NCBI GenBank assembly: GCA_038030265.1
Contig: CM075943.1
Coordinates: 26,226,001-26,290,000 of the forward strand
Length of the DNA: 64,000 nt
Source: Corythucha ciliata
Lineage: Eukaryota > Arthropoda > Insecta > Hemiptera > Tingidae
Reading direction: 5' to 3'
The notes under the pieces are model-generated. The model saw nothing but the letters and a program-made list of their open reading frames with translations, was not told where the DNA came from and did not search any database. This document shows positions 27,861 to 39,896 of the stretch, one piece after another (the first letter of the stretch is position 1; every line of letters begins with the position of its first letter). Position numbers and translations under genes: made by a program.

Positions 27861-28835
27861 TTAATTGCTATTTGCGGATTCTACTGCTTCAACACTCGGT
27901 ATTGTGGACGCAACGTAATTCCAATATTTGGCCCGTATGACGTCGTATTTTTCGGCCAAACTTTGGCAGATGTCTCGTGCACGAGTCACATCCTTCAGAC
28001 TAGCCTCGTCACCTTGTTCGACCACACGATCGATTAAAAAAGCGAGCAAATGAGGCGATTTGTTCCCTGACGCGAATAAATTCTCCGTAAATTCAACCGC
28101 CTCGGCAGTCATAAGCCCCCGGTCCGTGTGAATTAGAAGACCCCTGAGATAGTTCCAGGCACTTTCATTGAGCGTTGCTTCGGCGATTCGACCAAGGGCA
28201 AACTGTATCTCACGGGACAGTGCCTCCTTGTCGGAGAGTCCACCAGTGAGGTTCATAACGAAATATCGCTGGTTCCAAGCCGAATTGTTTCTAACGTCCT
28301 GCGTGATGAGTTCTGTGGTGTAATCAAGTTCACCGTCGAACAGTTTGAACGTGGTGATGACCCACTGACGGTGTTTCCAAGCGTGATAGTTTTTCGGGTC
28401 CTCACGTAGAGCTTCGGCTAGAAACTCCAGCTCTCCAGTCGCATCACCCAACCATTCAACTATCACCATCCTATGGTGCCAAACTTGATAGTTTTTTTGA
28501 TTATCCGCAGTTAACTCCGAAATAAATTCCCACTCCTTTCTAAGATCAGCCTTAATAGCTCTCAACACATTCCGCCGATACTGCCACACGGTGTAATTCG
28601 CCGGATTGGCATCCAGTGCATCCGCCGTTAACTTTAGCGCTCGCTCGGACAATTCATTTTTCTTCATCACCGCCCTCATATAATTATAAATATCCTTAAA
28701 TTTCGGGTGATAATTAATAAAAACAACCGGATCGGGTCCTTCGTACTGCTCCACTGGCTCGATGTCCTTCCACTCTGGGCGATCTTTGTAAAACACCCAG
28801 TCACCCACGTCTGAATCGTCCGTCGAGTCCGACAT
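27861..28835 (-). CDS. FNTA: Protein farnesyl-/geranylgeranyltransferase type I alpha subunit
   Basis: The shared alpha subunit of cytosolic FTase and GGTase-I, which pairs with a beta subunit to attach isoprenoids to CaaX proteins. One uninterrupted exon encodes 324 aa (human 379). Five or more PPTA repeats are visible in order: NYTVWQYRRNVL, NYQVWHHRMVIVEWL, NYHAWKHRQWVITTF, NNSAWNQRYFVMNL and NESAWNYLRGLL. The Lys in QKNYQVWHHR corresponds to the catalytically important alpha Lys164 of mammals. The start MSDSTDDSD is preferred to an in-frame Met 14 codons upstream because family proteins begin with an acidic stretch before WxFYxDRPEW. It lacks the long proline-rich N-terminus of mammals. 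Head-to-head with GMF. The absence of introns is notable, as all neighbours have several. Confidence 0.95.
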   Translation of the reverse strand: MSDSTDDSDVGDWVFYKDRPEWKDIEPVEQYEGPDPVVFINYHPKFKDIYNYMRAVMKKNELSERALKLTADALDANPANYTVWQYRRNVLRAIKADLRKEWEFISELTADNQKNYQVWHHRMVIVEWLGDATGELEFLAEALREDPKNYHAWKHRQWVITTFKLFDGELDYTTELITQDVRNNSAWNQRYFVMNLTGGLSDKEALSREIQFALGRIAEATLNESAWNYLRGLLIHTDRGLMTAEAVEFTENLFASGNKSPHLLAFLIDRVVEQGDEASLKDVTRARDICQSLAEKYDVIRAKYWNYVASTIPSVEAVESANSN

Positions 28836-29077
28836 TTTCACGAAACTAATAAAAAAAACACACTGAAAGTCACGCAAAAAGAGTATAAGTTTAAAACATA
28901 TTCACAGGAAATCACAAAATCTCAGCCTAAGCTTATCAGATATAGATAACAGAACAGATACGGGGACGTGCAGGTTACTCAAGGGTTCTCGTGTTTGAAT
29001 GTCTGTCATTTCACTCCCTTTAAAAGTGTTTGTTTTGTTTACTTGAAGCTTTTTCTTTTTCCATTAATTTCCGGATA
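28836..29077. promoter_or_regulatory. Shared FNTA/GMF bidirectional promoter region
   Basis: Only 242 bp separate the two divergent start codons, so both 5' UTRs and promoters must lie here. No clear TATA box is seen. Confidence 0.6.
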
Positions 29078-32000
29078 ATGGTAAGTCTTTAACTCGTTTT
29101 TTACACCTAGAAATCATTCTGTGAACGAATCTGACGTTGTTTTCTTCTTTGTCACATAGTCAAACGTTACCATTTGCGAGGTAGATGATGCAGTTAGGGA
29201 GGAAATCAGAAAATTCCGATTTAGAAAGGCTGAAAATACAGCGGCGTTAATTCGTAAGTTATTTATTTTATTTTTTACTTGCATATTGGTGGAATAATAT
29301 AGGATAGTTGAAGAAAATGCCTAAGGAGAATCAACGGTGATTCATCTTTTGCCATTAGTGAGTAATCGCCCGTGCCCACTTGTCAGATATCTTAAAGCCT
29401 CTGTCCTTTGTTTTGCTAGTTAGCCAATTCCAAGGCTATTTTGGGCGTTTTATGTTAATTACTTGCGCACAGCTTATTGTGTATTTGTCAAGTTTGACTT
29501 ATCCAAACTTTATGAAACCCCCGAGCGATTCGCTGCAGTAATGGGCTTCACGGCACCAGAAGTTGGAAAATTGACAGAAAACCCCCATTGCGGGGTCTTC
29601 AAACGGGTTCTCACCGTAATTCTGGCGTTTTTGGGCGCTTTGGCCCGTGTGAATTTTGCCAAGGATGGTGGACACGCTACAGTGCTAAAATCCACAAAGA
29701 ACCTCAACGGTGGCCTGCTTACAAGTCGAGAAAATCGGCCGAAGCCAATGACAACTCTAACTTTTGCCCCCCTTTAAGCGCAACTGTATAGAGATTAGTG
29801 AATTGTACGGATCCGGGTCGGGGGGAGGTGGCACACTAGCCATGCCCTCCCCCCCCCCTTTAGGATTAAGGTCACTTTTGCTGTTTTGCTAAAATATCAT
29901 CAAAACTGCCTCAAATTTCGAGGTCATTATCTCAGCTGCCGTTTCAGCTAGAAATGGTTTATTAATTCCACGGTAATACATGCTGATGTTGCTCAATCGG
30001 GGAATACAACCGCCTAAACGGTGACCAGAGACGGCTTTACTTTTAGAAATGCCTCATGAGTATGAGTGAAAAAAATCAAATGAAACACAAGTTTGCTTCC
30101 AACATAAATGAACAGTGATGGACTGGCCCGAGAGGGGTGGGTGTCCAAACCATCCCCGCGGCTCTAGGGCGTGGCGCCCCTCCCGGCCCACGTCAGATTT
30201 TCATAAATAATGGAACCAGTTGGGAAACCAAATGCTGAAGATGGCGAGCAGCCGAAACCGGTCCGTTTTTGACGAACCTCAACGAGGGAAGACAGCCGAT
30301 GTAGGCTCCTACGGCTACAGACTTATGCATGATTTAAAAACGAATATGTTTTTGGAATCGACAAAATCGAGTTTCAGATAAAGGGCTCCGTCCCATTCGT
30401 GGTTATAATTGTAATCACGCAGAGGCGTTGAGTTTAGGTTTTGGTTGGGGGGGGGGGGCGATAGGCAAAATTCGTCGGGCCTGAATAAGAAGGGACGGCT
30501 GACCGTTGCAAATTGAATAAGCAAATTTCGCCTTCAAAACACAAACAACTTGAACTTTTTCTCCAAAAGCAGACTTTTGCGACAGAAATAACAATTTTCG
30601 TCGAGATCGCCCCCTTTTGTCCCTAGAATTGACTGACTTCAAGAATAAAACTGAAATTTGGATTCGTGTTGCTATAAATCGTGCATTTCAGCTCAGATAC
30701 CGCAGTGTTGGAATATAAGGATTCAGCCTGGGTAGGTATGATATTGCCAGTTTCGGAGCCAAATAGCCTCAAAAATTACAAGCGGTGGCCAAAGAGTCAA
30801 TACTCGATAGGCAAATATACACGAAATATCCGTAAAATGCGAGTTGGGGACTATAGTCGCGAAAACGTACGTTTGCGATTATATGAACAGCCGCAAAATC
30901 ACTAATTTAGGGAGAAAACCAGCGAAATTGTAAAGCAATTATTTTGCTCTTGAACGTGATTTATACGTATCATTAGATCTGTTCGTTTGTCGTCCGGAGC
31001 TGCACTAACTCACTAAGTAGTAAGTACTATCCTTTTCTCATTTTTTCCCGTTGTTCCACATGATAACCCGCAAGGTTACAAAATCTCGTGCTGCTCGGAG
31101 AAGTCCGGGACTGACAAACGAACGAAGCTGTTAAATTACTTTAATGCTAAGTCACTCAGTGAACAAATTGTATGGCCATTACAACATTAGGACCAAGAGA
31201 GGAAAATCGGAGTTAAAAATCTGCAATATTGCAAGTTTCGGGTCCAAATCTGAACGAAATAACACGTTTCTGGTCTTTTATTTACCGAAACGGCAAGTTC
31301 CTTGCCCTAGCGGAACCCTTTCAAAAGCAATTTTATGGGTTAATAATAATAATGATTAGTGGCGACGACCTTCGAACCCGGCAGGTGCCAAACCTTCTTT
31401 GGGCTCATACGGCATACCCTGATCCAGCTACGCACCTCACACCGGTATTACGCGGGCGTTTCGGTCGTTGTGCGGTTTGTTGAAGCCGAGTGCGCTGCAT
31501 CACAGCTCGCCGCCCAATTTCGCGGGTTTCACCGCATTAAAAACAAATCAACCCAAACAATTTTAACCCATTGAAAAATCAATTTCGCTATGTTGGCTCA
31601 TTCAAATTACGAATTTCGCTCGCTGAACTAATTTGAAAAAAATCGCGGCTTAAGCTCTTTTAAATTCCAAATTTCGCTCTTGTATTTGACAGCTTCAGAA
31701 ACCAGATTTGGCTCATTCAAAAACCAAACAGCAGGGCTGGCTTCGTAAAAGAACAAAAGCCGTGGGGTTGGGCTCACAATTCGTTCATAACGCTCACTTT
31801 TGGTCACCTCCTCTTTTATCAATATAATATGTTGATACTCTTCCTACAATTGAGAAAAAAAGGATGAAAGACAAAAATATGGTACAGGAATGGCACTTAT
31901 AAGCGTGTTTCATTCAAGGGTCAGGGGCAGTGGCGGCGTAAGTGGGGTTTAGGGTCAGCGAATGCTCCCCCAATCCGATGTTTGAGGAATCGAGAAAAAA

Positions 32001-35000
32001 ATGGCTTCGTGTAGAATTTGCCTCCTGAAAATTACAGTTCGCACCTTCCACATCAGCCAGAGCTGGGTTCACTTAATGCCGAATCCGCGAAATCACTTCT
32101 ATGAAGGCCACAAACATGTGAAAATGCTCAACCCCGCAAATTTGGATTTTGAGGGAATCAATCCTTCAAAATTGATTTTTTAAAGGGACAAATCTGGGGG
32201 GGAGGGGGTGAAAACTGTCAATGCTTGCCATCTAACCTAGACAATTCCAATCAAGACCATAAAAAAGAGGAATTTGACTCTGGAATCAACTGTTTCGTCC
32301 TCCTGGTTGGTCTTTTTGGGTGATTAAAACCCGAGAAATTTGGTTCTTTGGGATCTAAATCCACGAAATTTGGGCATTCAAAGGCTAACCCCCTCGAAAA
32401 TTATATTTTAATGTGCTCAATGGCCATTTTGGCTCCGAGGGGAAAGTACATTTCTCAGCCTCTTCAGGACCTACACCTACCGGGGCCCGGGGCGGATAAA
32501 CTTCATGAGGTCCCTTAGTATCTGCACTGTATTAGTGATTTTTCTCACTTTTGGGCCCGCTTTATCAATCATTGATTAAAGAGCTGACTAACAACTTCAT
32601 CTGTTTCATGGCCAAATATTTCGTCATGGTTGGCTGATGATTTGTCTAAATCTGGAGCCCGTAAGCTTACGAGCTTACGAACCCGTAAGATAATGCCACG
32701 AGATGCGGTTGCTATGGCGGGATCATGTTATTTCTTATTCGGCGTCCTTGGAGTCAGGGCTGCCAGGTCCCCCGAAGAGGTCTTCCCCACTGAGCCACTG
32801 ATTCCCCCCCCCCCCCAACTGCTGTCGCCAATTCACTGAAGGCCACTGAAGGCTCAAAAGTCAAAACTCGAAAAAAAAAACCAACAAACCAATTTATTTT
32901 GCAAACGAAATAGGCAACAGGGACATAAATTCCAAGCTATAAAACATTTCAGAAGTTTTAGGTCGGGCGTGTTCCTAAATTCATCGATAGATTAGGTTAC
33001 AAAACTAACACAAACATGGTAAATGTGAAGGAAGGCTCAATCACGGTGGACATTTTTACTCATCTGCTGAATTTAGGAACTCCCCCGCCATTTAAATAAC
33101 GCCAGCTAGCATGTTTTCTCTCGAGTGGGGAACTTACACATTTTTCAAGCACTGGTGTTTATTGAAGAGGGCTCTTCCACAATGCTATTGCTCCCATTAA
33201 ACATTGAAATCAATCAAGGATTTTTTTAGAGCGAATTTTTAAACATTTTGAGTGGGGATTTGATAACGTCAAACCCTATTTAATGAAATGGATGGTGTGA
33301 GGAAGAGGGGGTACGACACATTTTCAGGGAAACTATTTTTCTTGTTATTTGTAAACAAAAAATGTTAAAGTGCCCTAATCACATGCTTCAAAATTAGGGA
33401 TTGACGTAATTTCCCCTCGTACCATCTATCCCCTCTTGAAGAACTTTGAACTTTATTTAAAAATCACCAAATGCACCAATCGGGCTGCAACTACCAATGA
33501 TATCCTTCTGTCCATGTGCCAATTCACCGGTTTACTTTTCTCCATAATCGGACATTCATGCAAGTTCCCCATTACCGCTTTTTCTCAATTTTCAGCAGAG
33601 AATTACCACTTTTCCGAATTTGAACGTAAAATTATCATTTTTAGGCTCGCTTTTTCAATTTCCGATTGAGATATTTCAAGAACTGATTTAGACGAATCAT
33701 CTGCGAACCATGTAGAAATATTTGATCATGAAACAAAGAAGTTTTTCGAAAAGCTCTTTAATCAACGATTGATAAAGAGGGCCTTATTCCATGAATTAGC
33801 GATTTTTATCAATTTTTGCTACAAATTGGCGGTTTGCTCAATTTTTAGCCGCGAATTAGCCCGGGTTTTCTCAATTTGAGCTGAAATTTAGAGTTTTCCT
33901 TATTTTTAGCCGCGCTATTTAGTGATTTTTTCAATATTAACCGTGAGTAAGGCGTTTGTTTTACATTTTAGCTCCACATTAGCCATTTCATTTCAATTTA
34001 GTTATGGATTAGCACTTTTTCTTAGTCTCGAAATATCCTTTACAAGATACGGATTGGCGGTTTTTCAATTTTATCCGCGAATAAGTGATTGTTTTCATTT
34101 TTATCCGCAAATTAACGTTTTTTATACAGGTCATTCGCGAATTAGCGCTTTTACTCAATTTCATCGACGGATTAGGCGATTTTTCTCAATTTTAGCCGCG
34201 GGCTTGGCCCAAAAACAGCACATTTTGGTACATTTTAGCCGTAGAATTGCCACTGTATACCGAAAATCAGCTAAATTATGGTCTAAAAGTTGCATCGAGA
34301 AACCAGGAACGAGCGTTTTTTTGCAGTTTTAGCCATGGATATTACCACTTTTTCCAAATATTTTGCCGCCTACTCCTCCCAAAATTAGCACATTAGAGCG
34401 CCTTCTCAATTTTATCTGCTTAAGAACCTAAAGAAACTTGGGAATCAGCGCATTTTCTCTATTTTAGCCGCAAATTTGCTTCCAGAAGTCACAAATTTTC
34501 TCAATTTCAGCCGTCAGAATTGCGCTTTCGTGGACTCGATTGAATATTTAGCCACACTGTTTGCTAATCACCAGTAACGTTCTATTCTCCAAGTCGGATG
34601 GGCTGAAAATCGTCTAAAGGAGCCAAGTCACTGTCCAATCGTATACCAAAACTCCTTTTCGCGTACCTAAATCTATGAACGTGAACCTGAAAGTCATCAT
34701 TTTTCCATAGTTAACCTTATCGGGGGCCCTCTCTTATAGGTGGCCCTGGACGATCCACCCCCCTCGCCCTTACCACGGTACGCTACTGTTCACGGCATAC
34801 TCTTGCTCTTTCACACTAAGTTTCTACTCTGAATAGTGTGAATACGCCATTTTATGGCCAATGTAGCCGATTTAGCTTATAACGAGACATTTATCTAATA
34901 AAACTGTCTTTAGGTCTCAAATTACCCAGGAAAATTAACCCAGAAACAATAGAATTTCATGAAGAGGCGCTGAATTTGGTGCAGGATTTGGAATTTTTGC

Positions 35001-38000
35001 CTCAAGAATTGTATTTTTGCACATGTAGGCATAATTGATTCTCAAAATAGTATTTTCCAGGGGGGGGGGGGTTAAATCTGAACTGCTAAGATTCTTGCTC
35101 CCCCAATGCCGGCTGACTTCCGCCGCCACTGGTCAGAGGATCAAAACAAATACTTATGGCTCCTGAAACAGTCCTTTTCTCTTGATAATAGGGGGAAAAA
35201 GCTTTAGAGAATGGTGTGAAAGTTTCCCGTGTCCTTGGTGAGGCGGGATCCGCGCGATTTTAGCATATAGAGCGGGTTTAGCGTTTGTAGCGTGCGCGCG
35301 ATTTTCATCGGAAACTCACAGGTAGAAAGCTACGGGAATTTTCCGCTGAAAAAGTCCAGGACGCTGAATGCTGAAATCCTGCACACATAAGAGCGGGGGC
35401 CTTAAAGAACTTTCTTTTTTTTCGCGAAAATAGCAAAATTAGGTTCTGTAAGAAGCCTAATCTTAGAAAGAGCCCAACCCGCAGAATTTCTTATATGAAT
35501 GCCCTAATTGCGCTTTTTAACCCCTTTAACCCTAGTATGCATGCGCTGGGTCAAATTGACACAGTGACTGATATTTTTCCATTTTTTCTGTCTTATATTA
35601 TGCTTTATCACCGTGAGCCTCTAGGACATCTTCTAGTTGATTGTTTTCAACTCATTTATAAAAAGTTGGAGCGATTTTTTTCGAGATTCCAGCGATATTT
35701 TTCCGGCAACCTACCTAGAATGCATGCACTGGGTCTGACAGACCCAGTGCTTACGAATAATGATTTACACTGATTTGATGTCCTTATCAGGTGATAAGTC
35801 CATCAGAGCGTGATTTTGACGTGTCACTGATTCAACAGATCAAAGTACAGTGAGTGGGAAAATGTTTGGAAGGGAAGTTTCTCATTCGTGTGCAATACGA
35901 AAATGCTCGCTCGGTGCTGTAGCTTTGGTTGGCGTTTTACATGAGAAGCTGTTTTTGTAATCGTAAAATATTTTTCGTAACTCATCGGGATCTTTTCCGC
36001 TCCCGAAAAGATTGCAGTGTACATACCTTTGCTTTGTGCAAAATTCACAAGCGACCATTTTGATCGTCAATAATGTATTCATTTTTTAACAGTATTTTTC
36101 AAGTTTTAGTTTTTCAATTACACATTTTTCACCTTCTTGATCACGCTACTATTACTGAACGGACGACTTGGCTTGATCAACCCACGCGAGCTCGATCTCC
36201 GAATCAGTAGGAAAAAAATCATTAGCGTTGTTGGAATGAATGAAATTGGGCTTGAGCCTCTAAAAAAATAATTTACATTCTCAAAATGTCAATTTATAGG
36301 TCAACTAACACTAAAAATCAAATAAAAATATAACCGGGTCAACCAGACCCAACGCGTGCATTAGTGGTGGTTTCAAACGTCATGCATACTAGGGTTAAAA
36401 AGGATTTTTTAACGTTCGGCTCAAATGAAAATTACCCCCAAAAACCGCCCACCTAACATGGGCGTCTCTGGCAGAAATTTTCGAAACCACGTGCCTTGAG
36501 ATTTCTCACGGGTAATCTGAAAATCGAAACGGATTTTCGATCAGACGAGCAGAAAAAAAAAAAAAATTCGCTCCGGCAGCTGGCGGTCGGAAAGAGTGCA
36601 TTTCATTTTGTATACGGATACCCTAAGCCGTCCCAGAAGTAGTAATGTTGAGACCATGATTTGTTTCGTTTATGCTTGACCCTCCCTCGTACTGTTTGCT
36701 GTCGGGTTTGTTCAAGCTGAACTTAATGGGAATCAAAGGCTATTTCAAAATGGAATCATCATACCGAATATAATGCTTCTGGAATCAACTGGTGATTTGT
36801 AGTGATTTTTTTACCATTTTAACCCCTATTTTCCCCCCTCCACCTTGACCGATTTGGCCCAAATGCAATACCGACCGGGGCCTTATGACTACTGATTTTT
36901 GTGCCAAAGCGCGTTCCGCTAAATTAATTTCTACGAGACTTATCGTGCTAACAAGGCCTCACACTTACTTCCACCCCGGGGACATGGCCCCTTCCCCCTC
37001 GACTTTTTCAAAAAATTAAAATGGGAATCAAAGGCTAGTCTAACATGGAGTATACGTACCGAATATGATGCTTCTAGAATCAACTGGTGATTTATAGTGA
37101 TTTTTTTACCATTTCAACCCCTATTTTCCCCCCCTCCACCTTGACCGATTTGGCCCAAATGCAATACCGACCGGGATCTTATGACTACTGATTTTTTAGA
37201 TAAAGCGCGTTCTGCTAAATTAATTTCTACGAGAGTTATCGTGCTAACAAGACCACACACTTACTTCCACCCCGGGGGCACCACCCCCTCCCCCTTGACT
37301 TTTTCAAAAAATTAAAATGGGAATCAAAGGCTAGTCTAACATGGAGTATACGTACCGAATATGATGCTTCTAGAATCAACTGGTGATTTTTAGTGATTTT
37401 TTGACGATTTCAAGCCCGATTTTCCCCCCCTCCACCTTGACCGATTTGGCGCAAATGCAATACCGACCGGTGTCTTATGACTACTGATTTTTTTGCCAAA
37501 GCGCGTTCCGCTAAATTATTTTCTACGAGAGTTATCGTGCTAACAAGGAAACGGCCATAAAGATATATATAAACCAATATATATATATATATATGAATTC
37601 CGGAGACCACTGAATTCGTGTTCTAGAGGTTCTGAAACATGAAAAAAACATGACATGACCCATGTTTGCCACCATCACGACGAGACCAATAGTGCATTTT
37701 CAGAATGAAATGCACTAAAAGGGGCTCTCCTCGTGATTCCGGCGAGTTCTGGACATGTCTGAGGGACTCATAAACCAAGCCTGGTACAAATAGACATTTT
37801 TGAGAAAATGGCCTCGACATTACGACTGTCGGTGAGGGGGGAAGGCTATGCGAACTCTCCTCCATGATGAATGTACGAATGAAAGGCACTGTGTGCATTT
37901 TCCGCGCCTTAGAGCCACTTTTAATGTGTTTTTCCGCAAATCCTAACGACTGTTGTTGTAACGTTTCAGTGAAAGTGGACCGAGCTTCTCAAAAAATTTT

Positions 38001-38421
38001 GGTGGACGAAGTCATAGAAGTAAGCCTTAAAAGAAATAAACTTTTTCTTTGAATTTTTTCTTTTAAACCATATAGTTTACAGGACACTAGCCTGGACGAC
38101 CTCCAAGAAGTACTACCCGGTCACCAGCCGAGATTCGTCATATACCACTGTAGATTCGAGCACAAAGACGGCCGAGTCTCCTTCCCCATGTGCTTCATAT
38201 ACATCACTCCAAGAGGTAGTAAAACCCATCAGAACTCATTTCGAGTTTCCCCCTCTTCCTCGTCTTGTTCCCTTTGTACAGACTGTCAAACCGAGTTGCA
38301 AATCATGTACGCCGGCTCTAAAACGGCCCTACAGCGTGAAATAAATTTGAGCAACGTCTACGAAATTCGCGAACTTGAAGAGTTGACGGACGAATGGCTA
38401 CAGGAAAAATTGCAAAAGTAA
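29078..38421 (+). CDS. GMF: Glia maturation factor (ADF-H family)
   Basis: An ADF/cofilin-homology protein that binds Arp2/3 and promotes debranching of actin networks. Exons: 29078-29080 (ATG only), 29160-29253, 37970-38019, 38083-38215, 38282-38421; phases all agree, giving 139 aa (human GMFB 142). Family-typical segments: EIRKFRFRKAENTAALIL, LPGHQPRFVIYHCRFEHKDG, RVSFPMCFIYITPRG, QIMYAGSKTALQ, and YEIRELEELTDEWLQEKLQK at the end. The first exon holds just the start codon. The second intron is 8716 bp and is filled with repeats (SINE, AT-rich arrays, piggyBac-type and HINE-like elements), while the other introns are 63-79 bp. It is divergent from FNTA and convergent with CNIH. Confidence 0.95.
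31345..31500 (-). mobile_element. tRNA-derived SINE
   Basis: Read on the minus strand: an A-box-like GTAGCTGGATCAGGG, a B box GGGTTCGAAGG about 40 bp later, and an end in a TAATAATAATA-type simple tail (about 31340-31352). This is the layout of tRNA-head SINEs. It lies in the GMF intron. Boundaries are approximate. Confidence 0.5.
33421..33578 (+). repeat. Dispersed repeat, copy 2
   Basis: It matches 1098-1258 (see there), inside the GMF intron, and is followed directly by the ATTAGCG-type array. Confidence 0.6.
33590..34560 (+). repeat. Degenerate tandem array, TTTCTCAATTTTAGCCGCGAATTAGCG type
   Basis: Imperfect units of about 35-60 bp, each with a CAATTTTAGCCG-like word followed by AATTAGCG, recur some twenty times. 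The same array type makes up most of the hAT-type element at 46805-53383. Open frames in it are artefacts. Confidence 0.7.
35530..36394. mobile_element. piggyBac-type non-autonomous element
   Basis: It is flanked by TTAA at 35526-35529 and 36395-36398, with inverted tips CCCTAGTATGCATG / CATGCATACTAGGG. TTAA targets with CCCT-type ends are diagnostic of piggyBac. Subterminal GACCCAG words and a perfect hairpin (GCACTGGGTCTG-A-CAGACCCAGTGC, about 35722) repeat near both ends. The minus strand has a short frame with CEFCTKQRYVHC that may be a transposase C-terminal remnant, but this is uncertain. Confidence 0.85.
36557..37715 (-). mobile_element. HINE-like element with 296-bp tandem core, copy C
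   Basis: Read on the minus strand: start AGTGCATTTCATTC after TTTT (37714 downward), GGTCTCGTCGTGATGG, CAGAACCTCTAGAACACGAA, then a (TA)n microsatellite (about 37560-37597), then the 296-bp satellite, then AATGAAATGCACT and the hairpin CCGACCGCCAGCTGCCGG next to a run of T. Subterminal repeats, microsatellite, central tandem repeats and end hairpin in one unit match the DINE-1/HINE architecture. No Rep/helicase frame. Confidence 0.6.
36725..37550 (+). repeat. 296-bp satellite, three copies
   Basis: The word ATGGGAATCAAAGG falls at 36725, 37021 and 37317, exactly 296 bp apart. The third copy is partial. It is the same monomer as at 9771-10353. Each monomer holds CCGACCGGG and CGTGCTAACAAG. 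Confidence 0.9.
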
Positions 38422-38771
38422 GACATTCAAAATGATGACTATCATCGTTGTTACCTAACTATAATTTATCAGGGTTCTTTTCTCTTTTTTCTTGTATCTC
38501 GTTACCTATACCTATGAGCCATAGATTTGGGCATTTTTCCATTCTGTGATAAAAAAAAAAGACATGGAGCTCTTTAAGTGCATTATTAAACTTAACATTT
38601 TGTACTGTAATTAAGACCAAGCATCATGACGTAAAATCCAGCTCTCATTCCAAAATGGCATGAACCAAAGTACAAAATAGGTGTCCATTTTTATTAATTT
38701 ATGTAGAAAAAATTGATGTAGCTTGATTATCTACAGTATTTTTTAAAAAGTAGTGAAGTTTCGGCCTGGAT

Positions 38772-39491
38772 TTATACTGATATTAGAGCGTTGATCATTC
38801 TGTAAAAAAGTACAAAACTCATATATTTTTGTACGCTTGCTTTCACCAATTATATCGCTTTTTTAAACAAATAAGTACTCACCCGTAAAGGTAGTAGAAA
38901 AATGAGAGGAGATAAAATGCCAGTTTTACCCATCCTTCTCTCTGGCACATTGTTAATGTGTCGGTGTTCATGATATTTGTGGGGTCGTATAGACCCGGCC
39001 CAGACATAACCGGCCTTTTCCTGTACCTGACACACGGGAATAATTACTAGGGACCAGGGGGCGAACATAAACGGGGGGGATTACCGGTTGATGTGGTACG
39101 CAATGAGCGGTACGTTGAAGCATAGCGAAAGCCACTGTCCCGACAGTAAAAACAAGAGATTGAAAAACATGTGCAGTAAGTACTCGGGTAGTACCAGCTA
39201 GAGGGGAAGAAGAAATAATTTTTAAAGCTAGTTTTTAAGGCAACGCCTAGGATTAATCGTCAATAAATATTCACCGGGTTCAAACTGTTACACTGATCAA
39301 TCGGATTCTTGTAATCAGTTTTTAGTTCGTCGAACGCAATTACCTGCAAAACGACACAAACACCCATAAAGTCCCTAAAATGTCCTAAAAATACGATTTC
39401 GTTTACGTACGTGAAAAATAGCGAAAAATATTAAAACGGCATCACCGACCATGGCCACAATGTAGGCGACCGCGGCAAAGTTGAAAGCCAT
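38772..39491 (-). CDS. CNIH: Cornichon homologue (ER cargo receptor)
   Basis: A small multi-pass ER membrane protein that links cargo (EGF-family ligands, AMPA receptors in vertebrates) to COPII vesicles. Exons on the minus strand: 39411-39491, 39275-39343, 39085-39197, 38883-39026, 38772-38799; phases agree, giving 144 aa, equal to human CNIH1. Segments: MAFNFAAVAYIVAMVGDAVL (first membrane helix), IAFDELKTDYKNPIDQCNSL, LVLPEYLLHMFFNLLFLLSG, RPVMSGPGLYDPT, and WVKLAFYLLSFFYYLYG before a short last exon, INALISV. The IAFDELKTDYKNPID cargo-binding stretch is intact. It is CNIH1/2/3-type rather than CNIH4. Convergent with GMF (350 bp between stops) and divergent from TTC8 (405 bp between starts). 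Confidence 0.95.
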
Positions 39492-39896
39492 TGTTCGTGG
39501 TCGTTTTCAGATATTTATATTACCCGTAAAAACAGTTAAAACATGGATTTATTCAATCAAATTTGTGTAGGCGAAGTACCCTAGAGGATTTTTCGGTTTC
39601 GAAGTGAGTAATCAAGTTGATAACACAATGATGAGGGGGTAAGGGAGTGATATGAAAGGGAGGAGGGAATGCGCACACGGAGTTGCGCCTTTTTTGAGTT
39701 ACTTCAACAGTAAAATCCTAAAAATGATGAAAACTGCCATTCTCTCTCATAATAGGCTTAATATTAACGATATTGGTCATAGAAAACTACTACTTTTATA
39801 GCGTTAAACCTCACGTCCCCTCCCATTCCGAACACACTCAATCGTCAGTGAACTCCCCGTAACCACAACAGTAACGGCCCGTAACAAGCGAACGAT
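39492..39896. promoter_or_regulatory. Shared CNIH/TTC8 divergent promoter region
   Basis: The 405 bp between two opposite start codons must contain both promoters. No canonical TATA motif was recognised. Confidence 0.55.

Noticed and set aside
29463..29777. 104-codon frame just inside the GMF large intron
   Set aside because: No domain, an overlapping antisense frame of similar size, and the GMF exons splice past it in a consistent phase.
33922..34332. 136-codon frame in the GMF intron
   Set aside because: Made of ATTAGCG array units; the same kind of frames appear in the array at 47.3-52.9 kb.
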